64,000 nt of DNA from Sandaracinaceae bacterium (GTDB taxonomy: Bacteria > Myxococcota_A > Polyangia > Polyangiales > JADJQN01): positions 868,001 through 932,000 of the forward strand of contig JADJQN010000003.1 of NCBI GenBank assembly GCA_016712745.1, given 5' to 3'. Of the stretch, positions 17,983-27,376 are shown in pieces. Below the pieces are notes generated by a model. That model did no database searches, was not told where the DNA came from, and saw nothing but the letters and a program-made list of their open reading frames with translations. Position 1 is the first letter of the stretch. The number at the start of each line of letters is the position of its first letter. The position numbers and the translations under genes were made by a program.

Positions 17983-18534
17983 GTGCTCGACTCGATTAGA
18001 ACACCCTATCCGCATCTCACCGATGGAGTCATCACGCTGCGTGCCTTTGCGTACGAGGATGTGTCTGCCGTGGTCGCGGCCTGCCAAGATCCGGAGATCC
18101 CTCGCTGGACGGTGGTCCCGACGCCCTACACCGAAGATGAAGCCCGAGGCTGGTTCGACACGCACGAAGCCATCCGCGCCACTGGCATCGGCGCGCCATT
18201 TGCCATTCTGGATGCGGAGACGGGCGTCTTCGTTGGTTCGATAGGTCTGCATGACATCGACGGACGTTCGCACTCGGCCGAAGTCGGCTATTGGATTGCG
18301 CGTGAGATGCGCCGCATGGGTTTTGCGTCACGGGCGCTTTCGCTCATATCGCAGTGGGCCTTCAACGATCTCGCCTTGGTGCGCCTTACGCTCCTCGCCG
18401 ATGTTCGCAACCGCGCGTCGCAACTCGTCGCTGAAAAGTGCGGCTATCTTCGCGAGGGCGTGATGCGTTCAGCGCGTGAGATCAAGAACGAGCGATGCGA
18501 TATGGTGCTCTACGCGCGTCTCGCGACCGATTAG
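17983..18534 (+). CDS. RimJ/RimL-type GNAT N-acetyltransferase
   Basis: 183 residues from GTG 17983. GNAT motifs are in order: RTPYPHLTDGVITLRAF at the N-terminus, a central GSIGLHDID strand, the acetyl-CoA loop region EVGYWIAREMRRMGFASRAL at residues 92-111, and the RimJ/L-type end NRASQLVAEKCGYLREGVMR. The family acetylates the alpha-amino group of ribosomal or other proteins, or small molecules; the substrate cannot be inferred. It stands alone between a divergent DUF1285-like gene and tamB, which starts 134 bases downstream. Confidence 0.88.
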   Translation: MLDSIRTPYPHLTDGVITLRAFAYEDVSAVVAACQDPEIPRWTVVPTPYTEDEARGWFDTHEAIRATGIGAPFAILDAETGVFVGSIGLHDIDGRSHSAEVGYWIAREMRRMGFASRALSLISQWAFNDLALVRLTLLADVRNRASQLVAEKCGYLREGVMRSAREIKNERCDMVLYARLATD

Positions 18535-18668
18535 GCGCGAAAATGCAACGCGTAAGCCATTGAAATGATTGGTTGAATCATTTGGGTCAGAAGCACGTCA
18601 TCTCCCTGTCGGAAACGGGGCTGGCAAGGGCCACCATGCTAGCCTGACCGACAAGGCTGAAGGCCGTT

Positions 18669-21600
18669 TTGGCACGGAAATCAAAGAGGAAATGGCAGCG
18701 ATGGATAGTTGCGATCCTGATCGGGATCGTTTCGCTGCCGGTCTCTGCCTTGATGGTCGCCAAGACCGCGTGGGCACGCGAGCGCGCGCGTACGCTGGCC
18801 ATCGCTGCGCTGCATGACGAGCTCGGCCTGAACGCTCGAATTCGCGCCATCGATGTCGAGGTCTTTCCACCTGCGGTGGTGGCTCGTGGCATCGAGATCG
18901 ACCACCCCACGGAAGGTCGCTTGGTCTCGGCGAGCTCGCTACGCATCGAGCCGTCGCTTGCGTCCTTGCTGCAAGGCAAGCTCGATCTCGATTCGATCGA
19001 GCTCGACCGCCCGAGCACGCGCCTCGTGTTTCGCGAAGGAGCGCTCGTCAATGGGCCGCGACTGCCAGAGACCTCCGCAGGAAATAGCAAACTCCCATTC
19101 GATGATCTCACCCTCAGCGATGCGTCGTTGAGCATCGAAGCCGCACCCCTCGGGTCGGCGCAGATGCAGCACGCTGACATCGACGTCGAAGTCAGCCACG
19201 GAGAGATTATCGAGTTACGTGCGGTGACGACGTCCGCAAGCATCACGCACCAAACGGGCACTGAGCGCATTTCGAATCTCGAAGTGCGCGCACGGGTCAC
19301 GCCGGGCTACATCCTGCTGCACACCTTCAAGCTCGAGACGCCAGAAATACACCTCGCGCTTTCGCGCACGCGCTTGCCTATGCCCCTTGGCTCTGCTGTC
19401 GATGGGCGGGTCGATGCGCGCGTGGATGTGGGTCATCTGGCTAGTCTCCCTCATGGCCTGACCCTTCCCAGCATCCAAGGTACGGTCGAGGCGCATATCA
19501 ATGCGCACTACGACGCGCAGGGTCCTACGGGGGAAGGTCGTGTCAGCTATGACCATTTGATCGTGCAGGAGTTTGGCGCTGGCGATCACGGTGACCTCGA
19601 TTTGTCGCTGACGCGCGATCAACTGCGCATTCACCAGGGCGCGGTTCGCATCGTAAAAGAAGGCGGAATCGTCAACTTCCACGGCTCACTTGGCCTGGGC
19701 ACCGGCATGCCGATTGATGCCACGGTGGATGTGCAGGATCTTGCGTTCGAAAAACTGATGGACCAACTCGGAGTAACCGAGAACTGCTTAGTCTCCTGGC
19801 TCCTCGATGCGCAGATTCATCTCGGTGGGACCGCAAACCCGCTGGCCCTCGATGGAACGATTCACACTCAGAGCGACGATTTTAGCGTCACGTCTCGTGG
19901 CTACGCCGATGCCAATCCCGGGCGTGTGATCGGCGTCGAGCGCGCGCGCGTCGATGGACATGTTTCTGTGCGTGAAGACGGATTGCGATTCGAGCGCCTA
20001 ACTGCGGAAATGAATCACTCACGTCTGCGCGCGGACGTTCTCGTTGGTTTCCACGATCAGCTCTACGTGCGCGCGGAAAGTGACCATCTAGATCTGAGCG
20101 ACCTCACGCCGCTTGTCGAGTTCCCCATTGGCGGGATTGGCACCGCGACCGCACTCGTCGAGGGAACCTTCCACGAGCAGCGCGTGACCGGAACAATCGG
20201 AATGAACAGCTTTACCTTCGACGGCAAGCCACTTGGGGATTTGCATTCCGATTGGGCACTCGAGCACGGTGGTCTTGCTGTGCGCTTCCCGATGATCAGC
20301 GCGACGAAAAATGAAAGCCGTTATCGTATCGAGGACTTTTTGTTGAACTTCGATAACGATCGCGTCGAGCTCACAGGAGTCATGCGGGCCGATCATCTTC
20401 GCCTGTCCGACTTCTACGCAATGGTGAACTACGATCACGACGATCGCTTTGAGCCCTACCAAGGCGTGATCGAAGGCCCGACTCTCTTTCGGTTCACAAA
20501 AGGCTTTCCCGAAGACTCGCCGACCGGAACGCTCGTGACCGATATGGATCTCGATGTTCCGTCGGCCACCCTCAACGACTACGCCTTCACAAACGGGCAC
20601 TTCGCAGGCGAATTTCGTTGGCTTCACTACGAACAGGGCGTCGAAGGTGGTGAGCTCGACATCCATCACGCCGAGCTTCACAAAGGCCGCGGCACCGTGG
20701 CTGTCAGCGGGCACATGGCGCTCGGCGGCCGGCTCGACATCACCGCAGTGGCTGACAACCTCGCCCTCGGCGATCTCGAAGGCATAGGCGATCGCATGCC
20801 TGACCTTGCCGGGTCGGTTGGTTTGACGGCGCGCATCTCAGGCAACCTTGATGTGCCGCACGCCAACATGGATGTGATGCTTTCGAGCTTGTCATGGCAG
20901 AGCACGCATCTAGGCGACGCGCGCGCGTACGTGCGCCTCACCGATCAGACAGACCCGTGGATCACGTCGGCGACGCAGTGGAGCCGTACCGACCCTCCTG
21001 CAAACGAACCTTGTGCGCACGCACGCGTCGGTTTCGCGCGTGGCCGTTGGCCCGAAGACCCGCCTCTGCAAACCCGCGATGGTCCAAAGCCTGCGCTCGC
21101 GCGGCCGATGGCATTTCTCGTATGCGGCGAAGGATTGAACGGTCATGTCAAAGTCGATATGGCCATAGGACAAACCGATGTGCATCCGTTGCGCGGCATG
21201 TTGGACGTGAACGGATTTGATCTCTCCCCGTTTTTGCCCAGCTCAGGCGGATCGGGGTCATTGCGCGGCAGCGTGAGCGCACGCATCGACCTGACCGGCG
21301 GTGCCATGCTCGACGCTGAGTCACTTGCTGGCGAAGTCCATATCGCAGATTTGCACTTAGGCCAGGGCATCGTGGAGTTGCGCAACGATGGCGAGATCGC
21401 TCTACGCATTGACCGCAGCGCATTCGAGATCGCCCACGCCGAGCTCATCGGTCCCGCTTCACGCCTCTCGCTCGCCGGGGGCGGATCGCTCGAGCGTTTG
21501 GCGACGACCGTCACAGGAGAAATCGATCTCGGCCTACTCGGCAGCCTCTTTCCAACGGTGAGCGAAGCACGGGGCCGCATTGGGCTACAGATGCGTCTGA

Positions 21601-22844
21601 GCGGCCCTATGTCGAATCCTGAAGTTTACGGAACCGCCGAAGTCGAGCACGCGGGCTTTCGTTTCGCGTCGTTCTCCGAGCCTATCGAAGAGTTGAACGG
21701 ACGCCTCACCTTCAGTCAGCGCAGCGTCGACTTGGATAATTTCCGCGCCAACGTCGCGGGCGGCACTCTCTCGGCGCGCGGGTCGGCGGCGATCGAAGGA
21801 CGCTGGCTCTCGAGTTACAACATCGAGCTCTCAGCGCGGGATCTCGCGCTTGCGCCCCAAGACGGAGTTGAGCTTGGCTTTGGGGGCGATGCGCGCCTGC
21901 AGTGGGAACGTGGCGATCGCATTCCCAATCTGCACGGGACTGTGCGCATCCGACGCTTTTTGTACACGCGGCCGATCCAGCTCGGACAAACGCTCAACGA
22001 GCTGTCGCGTCGCCGGCGTCAAGACGTGCAGCGGTACGATCCCGCTGCCGATCGCGTGAGCTTGGATTTACGCGTGGTTGATGACTCTACGATGCATGTC
22101 GCGAATAATCTCATCGAAGCCGAGCTCACGATTGAAGACTCGGAGCGTCCGTTCCGAGTCGTGGGTACCGATCAACGCTTCGGAGTTTTGGGCACGCTGG
22201 CCGTCAACCGCGGAACGGTGCGCTGGCGCAATGCCGTGTTCGAAATTCAGCGCGGCAAGATTGATTTCGACAACGAGTCGGAGATCGATCCGCGTTTCGA
22301 CGTTCGAGCAATGACCATTGTGCGGCGCAACGGCGATTTTGCGACCTTGCAGTGGCGCATCATGCTTCATGCTCGCGGCACGGCGGATGCGCTGGAGTTG
22401 GCTACGTCGAGCGAGCCCGATTTGTCGCAGGAAGATATCGTGCTGCTGCTTACGATGGGGATGACCCGCGCCGAGGCTCAGCAAGTCCAAGCCGGCCAGC
22501 TCACGCAGACCGCGGCGCTAGAAGCGCTCGCTACGGTGACTGGCGTCGATCGCGAAGTGCGAAATGCGATCCCGCTGATCGATGAATTTAGCTTCTCGAG
22601 CGCGTACTCCGTACGCACTGGCCGCATGGAACCCCAAGCCGCCGTGGGCCGTCGCATCTCAGACCGAGTGCGCGTACGTGCAATGCGCGGTATCGGCGAA
22701 ACGGCCGACCTGCGCGCCAACATTGAATGGCGGTTGAACGACTCGAGCAGCGTGCAGGGATCCTACGATAACGTGAACACGACGGGCGCTTCTTCGCTCG
22801 GCAACCTCGGTGTTGACGTACGATGGCGTCTCGAATTCGAATGA
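18669..22844 (+). CDS. tamB: TamB-like inner-membrane/periplasmic assembly protein
   Basis: 1391 residues from TTG 18669. It has an N-terminal membrane anchor (WIVAILIGIVSLPVSALMVA), a very long run of beta strands of AsmA/TamB type, and a C-terminal DUF490/TamB domain (GTLAVNRGTVRWRNAVFEIQRGKIDFDNESEIDPRFDV, then DLSQEDIVLLLTMGMTRAE). It ends ...VDVRWRLEFE. TamB forms a hydrophobic groove bridging inner and outer membrane, working with an Omp85 partner in outer-membrane protein assembly or lipid transport. That partner follows directly with an ATGA overlap. This is the largest gene in the window. Confidence 0.9.
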   Translation: MARKSKRKWQRWIVAILIGIVSLPVSALMVAKTAWARERARTLAIAALHDELGLNARIRAIDVEVFPPAVVARGIEIDHPTEGRLVSASSLRIEPSLASLLQGKLDLDSIELDRPSTRLVFREGALVNGPRLPETSAGNSKLPFDDLTLSDASLSIEAAPLGSAQMQHADIDVEVSHGEIIELRAVTTSASITHQTGTERISNLEVRARVTPGYILLHTFKLETPEIHLALSRTRLPMPLGSAVDGRVDARVDVGHLASLPHGLTLPSIQGTVEAHINAHYDAQGPTGEGRVSYDHLIVQEFGAGDHGDLDLSLTRDQLRIHQGAVRIVKEGGIVNFHGSLGLGTGMPIDATVDVQDLAFEKLMDQLGVTENCLVSWLLDAQIHLGGTANPLALDGTIHTQSDDFSVTSRGYADANPGRVIGVERARVDGHVSVREDGLRFERLTAEMNHSRLRADVLVGFHDQLYVRAESDHLDLSDLTPLVEFPIGGIGTATALVEGTFHEQRVTGTIGMNSFTFDGKPLGDLHSDWALEHGGLAVRFPMISATKNESRYRIEDFLLNFDNDRVELTGVMRADHLRLSDFYAMVNYDHDDRFEPYQGVIEGPTLFRFTKGFPEDSPTGTLVTDMDLDVPSATLNDYAFTNGHFAGEFRWLHYEQGVEGGELDIHHAELHKGRGTVAVSGHMALGGRLDITAVADNLALGDLEGIGDRMPDLAGSVGLTARISGNLDVPHANMDVMLSSLSWQSTHLGDARAYVRLTDQTDPWITSATQWSRTDPPANEPCAHARVGFARGRWPEDPPLQTRDGPKPALARPMAFLVCGEGLNGHVKVDMAIGQTDVHPLRGMLDVNGFDLSPFLPSSGGSGSLRGSVSARIDLTGGAMLDAESLAGEVHIADLHLGQGIVELRNDGEIALRIDRSAFEIAHAELIGPASRLSLAGGGSLERLATTVTGEIDLGLLGSLFPTVSEARGRIGLQMRLSGPMSNPEVYGTAEVEHAGFRFASFSEPIEELNGRLTFSQRSVDLDNFRANVAGGTLSARGSAAIEGRWLSSYNIELSARDLALAPQDGVELGFGGDARLQWERGDRIPNLHGTVRIRRFLYTRPIQLGQTLNELSRRRRQDVQRYDPAADRVSLDLRVVDDSTMHVANNLIEAELTIEDSERPFRVVGTDQRFGVLGTLAVNRGTVRWRNAVFEIQRGKIDFDNESEIDPRFDVRAMTIVRRNGDFATLQWRIMLHARGTADALELATSSEPDLSQEDIVLLLTMGMTRAEAQQVQAGQLTQTAALEALATVTGVDREVRNAIPLIDEFSFSSAYSVRTGRMEPQAAVGRRISDRVRVRAMRGIGETADLRANIEWRLNDSSSVQGSYDNVNTTGASSLGNLGVDVRWRLEFE

Positions 22845-25800
22845 TGCAGAGCCTCTCTCGCGCCATCGCCGCTGTTCTCCTGGTCTTTGTCATGGGCCAG
22901 ACAGCGCATGCCGATGAAACAGGTGACCTCGAAGGCCGGCCCATCACGGCCATCGAACTGCGCGGTGCGAGCGCGGACGAAACAAGCCGGCGCGTCGTTG
23001 GGATCCCACTTGGTGCGCCCTTCTCACGTGCACTCGTTCGCTCGGCGCTCGAGCGCATGGTTTCGCGCGGCACTTTCTCCGATGTGCAGTTCGACGTGTT
23101 GGACGATGGAGATGGCGTTCGGATTCTCGTGCATATCGCACCGCGCTTGATCGTGACGCGCGCTGAAGTTATCGGCAATCACGCCATCGAAGACGACGAG
23201 CTCGAGCGCACGTTGCAAGTTGCGGCAGGGGACGAGATCCGTGGCGACAGTCTTGAGGAGATTGCCGCACGAGTTGTCGACGCATATGCCGAACAGGGCT
23301 TTCCAAGCACCACAGCTCAAGCGACGCTGCGCGACACCGATAACGCCGCGCAAAAAGTGCTGGTAGTCACTGTGCACGAGGGCGAACCAGCACGCCTTTC
23401 CCGAATTGTATTCACCGGTGACGGTCCATCGAGAGCGATTCAGAGTGACATCCGCAGCGAGTTCAATCTCGACGTGGGCTCTACGCTCGACAGGCGCGCC
23501 ATCAATGACGGTGTGCATGCGGCCGAAGCGCGTTTGCGTGAGCTCGGCTTTCTTGAAGCAGTCTTGGGCCCGGCGAATTTGCTCGAAGGCGGCGTTCTCG
23601 TCGTAGCGTCTGCAGTGGGCCCGCATTATGAAATCATTCTGCGAGGGCACGACCCGCTCACGCGCGAGCAGATCGCGGAGACATTGAAGCTTGGCGAGGA
23701 ACGCCTGATCGGTGCCGCCGGTGCGCGAACGCTGCGCGAACGTGTGCTTGATATGTATCAGCGCAGCGGCTTCGTTGACGCGACGGTCGATGTGGTTCGG
23801 GAGCGCTCGGCGGAGCCGAACTCGGTGCGCCTTGTGATCGCGATCCATCCAGGCGCCCAAGTGGAAGTGATTGGCATCGCGTTCCCGGGCGCGACGCACT
23901 TCCAGACAAGGCTTCTTCGCGATCAAGTGGTGAGCTATCTAGAAGAGGACCTCGAGGGATCGACCTTTTCGTATCCGGTCGATTCGGAAGTCGCGACCCG
24001 CGTGCTGATGAGTGAGGACTTGCCCGGCCGAGAGCGCGGCGTGGCTGAGCCATTTCTCGTTGAACCAGGGCGCGTATACTACGAGCCGACTTACACGCAG
24101 GCGATTGAGCACATCAAAGAGCTCTACCAAGCCGACGGATACCTTTCGGCACGCGTGGGCCCAGCTGTATTGAATCGCAGCTCTCCTGCTCGCGCGGCTG
24201 TTTCCATTCCGGTCGTTGAAGGCCCGCGCACCATGCTGTTCGCGACCGACATTCAAGGGAACACCTCCATTGGCGCGCGTGAGCTGCTGGTGGAAAGCGG
24301 GCTCACCGATGGCGCACCATTCAGTTACCTCTCGCTCGAAGAGGGCCGTCGCAAAATGCTCGAGCTCTATCGCGAGCACGGCTATTTCTTTGCACGAGTG
24401 GAAGCCGCGGTTCGCTTCAGCGGAGACCGAACGCGGGCTGAAGTAACCTTCCAAGTGGTCGAGCGCTTTCCGATGCGCATTCGCGAAATCGTGATTCACG
24501 GGCTTACGCGCACGAGCGAGTCGCTCGTTCGCGGCCGCATTTCCTTGCATGAAGGCGATCTCTATCGGCCGTCGGCGGCGCGTGAAAGCGAGGAGCGTCT
24601 TCTCGATCTTGGCGTGTTTACGGGCGTAACCATTTTGCCGGAGGATGAGGACCTCGCCGAGCGTGAGAAGCGCATCATCATCACGGTCAGCGAGAGGCGC
24701 AGCCAGTACCTGGAATCCTCGGGAGGCGTCTCGACCGGTCAGGGCGTGCGCGCGAGTGTCGAGTACGGCTACACCAACCTTTTCAACTACGCGATCAGTG
24801 CGATCATCCGCGTGCAGCTTGGCTATCAGTTCTTCTTCGTAGAACGCTCCATCCAGGAGCGCTACGAGCGTCTAGTTCTTGGAGACCGTCTCGGTCAACG
24901 CGTCTCTATCGGATTCGCTGCGCCGTATATTCCTGCGCTGCCCAATACGCGTGCCTCGCTCGACCTTGTGTACATACGCGCCAACGAGCGCGACTTCGGT
25001 TACAACAAGTTCAGCGTGATCCCAACGCTTGCCTACCGACCATCGCGACACTTCACATTGTCGATTTCGGAAGAGCTCGAGCAGAACAACCTTGGCTTGT
25101 TCATTAACAAGTCCTTGCAACAGCTAGCGCAAGAAACCACGGACTTGCGTCTAAAGCGGCTGCTGCTAGTCCCGGAGGGCAGTTCGTGGCTCGCCGCCAC
25201 ACGCGCGTCGATCACGATCGATCAACGCGACAATCCGTTTACGCCAATGCGCGGATTTCTCCTCTCGTCTTCAGTCGAGTGGGCCCGAACGCTCAGCACG
25301 GAAAACAGCGTCTTCTTCAGCAACTTCATCAAGCTCTCCTTCACGGCCAACGGATACATTCCGATCATGCCGCGGGTGACGCTCGCGCTGCAGTTCCGCA
25401 TCGGCCGCATTGTCGCGCTCGATCCCAATTCGCAAACCTATCCGAATCGACAGTTCTTTTTGGGCGGCGTCGAAACGATGCGCGGCTATCCGCAAGACGC
25501 GATGATTCCGCAAGAGCTTGCCGACCTCATTGCGCGCAACCAAGCCACCTCCGACGCAATCTTACGCGGCGGAGATGCCTTCATGCTCTTGCGCGCCGAG
25601 TTGCGGTTCCCGCTCTTTGGTCCATTGCAGGGCGGCATCTTCTTCGATCTTGGAAATCTCTGGGCCGAAGCAGCCAACTTGAACCCGCTCAAGTTGCGAC
25701 CAACCGCAGGCTTCGGTGTTCGTTTCGAAACGCCCGTTGGACCGATCGCGTTCGACTATGGTTTCGTCTTGTTGCGTCGTTCCACCCCGCTTTCGTGCAC

Positions 25801-25873
25801 TGGCACCGGTTGTTCGTTCGGTGAGCCCTACGAACCGTTCGGGACCTTCCACTTCTCGATCGGCTTGTTTTAG
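22841..25873 (+). CDS. Omp85-family outer-membrane assembly protein (BamA/TamA-like)
   Basis: 1010 residues from ATG 22841, overlapping the tamB stop; an ATG 18 bases upstream is also in frame. A signal peptide (about residues 1-26, ending TAHAD) is followed by a long series of POTRA-like units, each opening with a pattern such as ITAIELRG, VTRAEVIGNHAIEDDEL, LSRIVFTGDG, or IREIVIHGLTRTSESLVRGRI. The last 380 residues are the D15/Omp85 beta barrel (FFLGGVETMRGYPQD ... GFGVRFETPVGPIAFDYGF) ending in GLF. It is much longer than typical TamA (about 580), with more POTRA domains. Pairing with tamB implies a Tam-like translocation module. Confidence 0.9.
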   Translation: MMQSLSRAIAAVLLVFVMGQTAHADETGDLEGRPITAIELRGASADETSRRVVGIPLGAPFSRALVRSALERMVSRGTFSDVQFDVLDDGDGVRILVHIAPRLIVTRAEVIGNHAIEDDELERTLQVAAGDEIRGDSLEEIAARVVDAYAEQGFPSTTAQATLRDTDNAAQKVLVVTVHEGEPARLSRIVFTGDGPSRAIQSDIRSEFNLDVGSTLDRRAINDGVHAAEARLRELGFLEAVLGPANLLEGGVLVVASAVGPHYEIILRGHDPLTREQIAETLKLGEERLIGAAGARTLRERVLDMYQRSGFVDATVDVVRERSAEPNSVRLVIAIHPGAQVEVIGIAFPGATHFQTRLLRDQVVSYLEEDLEGSTFSYPVDSEVATRVLMSEDLPGRERGVAEPFLVEPGRVYYEPTYTQAIEHIKELYQADGYLSARVGPAVLNRSSPARAAVSIPVVEGPRTMLFATDIQGNTSIGARELLVESGLTDGAPFSYLSLEEGRRKMLELYREHGYFFARVEAAVRFSGDRTRAEVTFQVVERFPMRIREIVIHGLTRTSESLVRGRISLHEGDLYRPSAARESEERLLDLGVFTGVTILPEDEDLAEREKRIIITVSERRSQYLESSGGVSTGQGVRASVEYGYTNLFNYAISAIIRVQLGYQFFFVERSIQERYERLVLGDRLGQRVSIGFAAPYIPALPNTRASLDLVYIRANERDFGYNKFSVIPTLAYRPSRHFTLSISEELEQNNLGLFINKSLQQLAQETTDLRLKRLLLVPEGSSWLAATRASITIDQRDNPFTPMRGFLLSSSVEWARTLSTENSVFFSNFIKLSFTANGYIPIMPRVTLALQFRIGRIVALDPNSQTYPNRQFFLGGVETMRGYPQDAMIPQELADLIARNQATSDAILRGGDAFMLLRAELRFPLFGPLQGGIFFDLGNLWAEAANLNPLKLRPTAGFGVRFETPVGPIAFDYGFVLLRRSTPLSCTGTGCSFGEPYEPFGTFHFSIGLF

Positions 25874-25998
25874 ACGCTATTTTCGCATGCCTACGTATGC
25901 GCACATCGCGGCGTCGGTGCGCGCGTGCACCACTCATTTTCGTTGCGCCGCAGTATCGGCATTGACGATTCGCGCATGGCCCTCATAGTGATTAGTGG

Positions 25999-26154
25999 AT
26001 GACTGACAAACGCTCACCGGCAGCTTCGAAGAGCATCGCAGATGGCGCGCGAGAGTTTGTCAAAGACGTCCTCGATGCAGTCGGTGAACTGCTCTTCCCC
26101 ACGCCGCCTCCCGTGCCGGTCCCGGTACGCGCGCGTGGTGGGCGCAGGGGATAA
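25999..26154 (+). CDS. Possible 51-residue small protein
   Basis: An ATG at 25999 opens a 51-codon frame ending at TAA 26152-26154 in the otherwise empty 555-base gap after the Omp85 gene. The product is organised: a basic N-terminus (MTDKRSPAASK), an amphipathic helix (ADGAREFVKDVLDAVGELL), then a Pro/Val run (PTPPPVPVPV) and a basic Arg/Gly tail. That layout is hard to get by chance, but there is no clear Shine-Dalgarno and I know no family. It could be a small membrane-associated peptide. Low to moderate confidence. Confidence 0.42.
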   Translation: MTDKRSPAASKSIADGAREFVKDVLDAVGELLFPTPPPVPVPVRARGGRRG

Positions 26155-26220
26155 CGAGCGCTCGGTGGGGCTGTTGCTGGGTTCCTTCCCGCCCGAGCCA
26201 ACTGAACCCGCCCACGGATT

Positions 26221-26340
26221 GGTTTAACCGCCAAGTCACCACCAGACGCCAGCAGTTCAAGCCCCAAATAGGAAAAGAAGTCCTGTTTACTTTTGAGCAG
26301 GCCTCACTGCCGGCGCCTCTTGGTGACTTGGCGGCAAACC
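26221..26340. repeat. 120-bp element bounded by long imperfect inverted repeats
   Basis: The outer arms include a perfect 14-bp inverted repeat (CCGCCAAGTCACCA at 26228-26241, TGGTGACTTGGCGG at 26321-26334). Pairing extends inward to 26250/26312 with 20 of 23 matches, and outward through GGTTT/AAACC with one unpaired base. About 60 bases separate the arms and no gene is inside. It may be an intergenic hairpin repeat or a decayed mobile element. The rest of 25874-26428 holds only the possible 51-residue gene and nothing else I can recognise. Confidence 0.75.
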
Positions 26341-26428
26341 TCCAGAAAGCACGCATGCTTCCGCCGAAGCTCACTATGGCGAGGAGCGCGTCGTGTGCGC
26401 GTGCCCGCTCGCCTGATAGAGTGACCGT

Positions 26429-27205
26429 ATGCAGATCCAGTGCGTGCACTGCGGAATGCCGGTTGTGGTCCGCGAGTCTGTGCGCTCCGTCACCTGCAGA
26501 AACTGCTCACGTAGCTTCGTCGTGCCAACGCTTACCCCAAGCGCAAAGGTGAATGCGGATCCGTGGGCGGCTCCTTCACTCGCGAACCCCTTGGAGCGAA
26601 GCGTTGGGGTTCAACAGACGCGACGGTCGGGTGCGCCCGTGATCGCGCTGCTCGGTTTGATGGTGTCCTTGGGGGTGGCAGCGGCGGGCTTCCTAGTCTT
26701 GCGCATGCAACCCGCTACGAACGCTGAGCGTGCGAGCGAGCGTGGCGTGGAAGGCGTCGCTACTGAACCGCCCGCACAGGCCGAGCCAGTTCCGGCGGAG
26801 ACGCCGAAGCCCACTCCGGCGATCGAACCAAGCGCACCGCCGCCGACGCCGGCTCCGTCGTCGCATCAGCGCTCGCAGAACTCGCGAGTGCACAGCGATG
26901 AGACGGAGCGCGTGTCGGCCCCCACTCCTGGGGCGGAACTTGCACCACGCCCGAGCGCTAGCGACGTACGCGCAGCGATTCGTACTGTCGAGAGTCGCGT
27001 GCGTGCGTGCGTGGTGTCGCAGCACGGAAACGCTACGGCTCTTATTCGCGTTACGGGTTCGACAGGCACAGTCGCAAGTGTCTCCGTGCAAGGCGACTTT
27101 GCCGGCAGGCCGGAAGGCGCGTGTATCGCGAACGCTGTGCGCAACGCACGATTTGCGCCATTTGCTCAGGACGCATTTCTGGTCACGTATCCGTTTCGCT
27201 TCTGA
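26429..27205 (+). CDS. Zinc-ribbon, membrane protein with AgmX/TonB-like tail
   Basis: 258 residues from ATG 26429. Residues 5-27 form a zinc ribbon with two CxxC pairs (CVHCGMP, CRNCSRS). A membrane helix (VIALLGLMVSLGVAAAGFLVL) spans about residues 71-91. A Pro/Glu/Ala linker of about 80 residues follows, as in TonB-type proteins that cross the periplasm. The last 80 residues are an AgmX/PglI-like domain (VRAAIRTVESRVRACV ... ARFAPFAQ ... VTYPFRF). The layout predicts a cytoplasmic sensor-like head, one helix and a periplasmic envelope-binding tail. It shares its tail type with the protein at 12762-14216 but not its head. Function is unknown. Confidence 0.8.
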   Translation: MQIQCVHCGMPVVVRESVRSVTCRNCSRSFVVPTLTPSAKVNADPWAAPSLANPLERSVGVQQTRRSGAPVIALLGLMVSLGVAAAGFLVLRMQPATNAERASERGVEGVATEPPAQAEPVPAETPKPTPAIEPSAPPPTPAPSSHQRSQNSRVHSDETERVSAPTPGAELAPRPSASDVRAAIRTVESRVRACVVSQHGNATALIRVTGSTGTVASVSVQGDFAGRPEGACIANAVRNARFAPFAQDAFLVTYPFRF

Positions 27206-27376
27206 CAGGCGCCGCCATTCAATGGGCCACGAACGGCAAGCCCACTGGTCATGACGGAAAGTGACGTGGGCAAAACGTTCATGATCTTCCGACTGATCGG
27301 TCCACTACCTCCTGGTATGCGCCTTGCTCAAGGGATGCGTGCGAACCGTTTATTGAGTTCCCCACAGGAGATGATC

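Noticed and set aside
25992..26267. 91-residue minus-strand frame after the Omp85 gene
   Set aside because: It crosses the inverted repeat, lacks a ribosome site, and is less gene-like than the 51-residue plus-strand frame.
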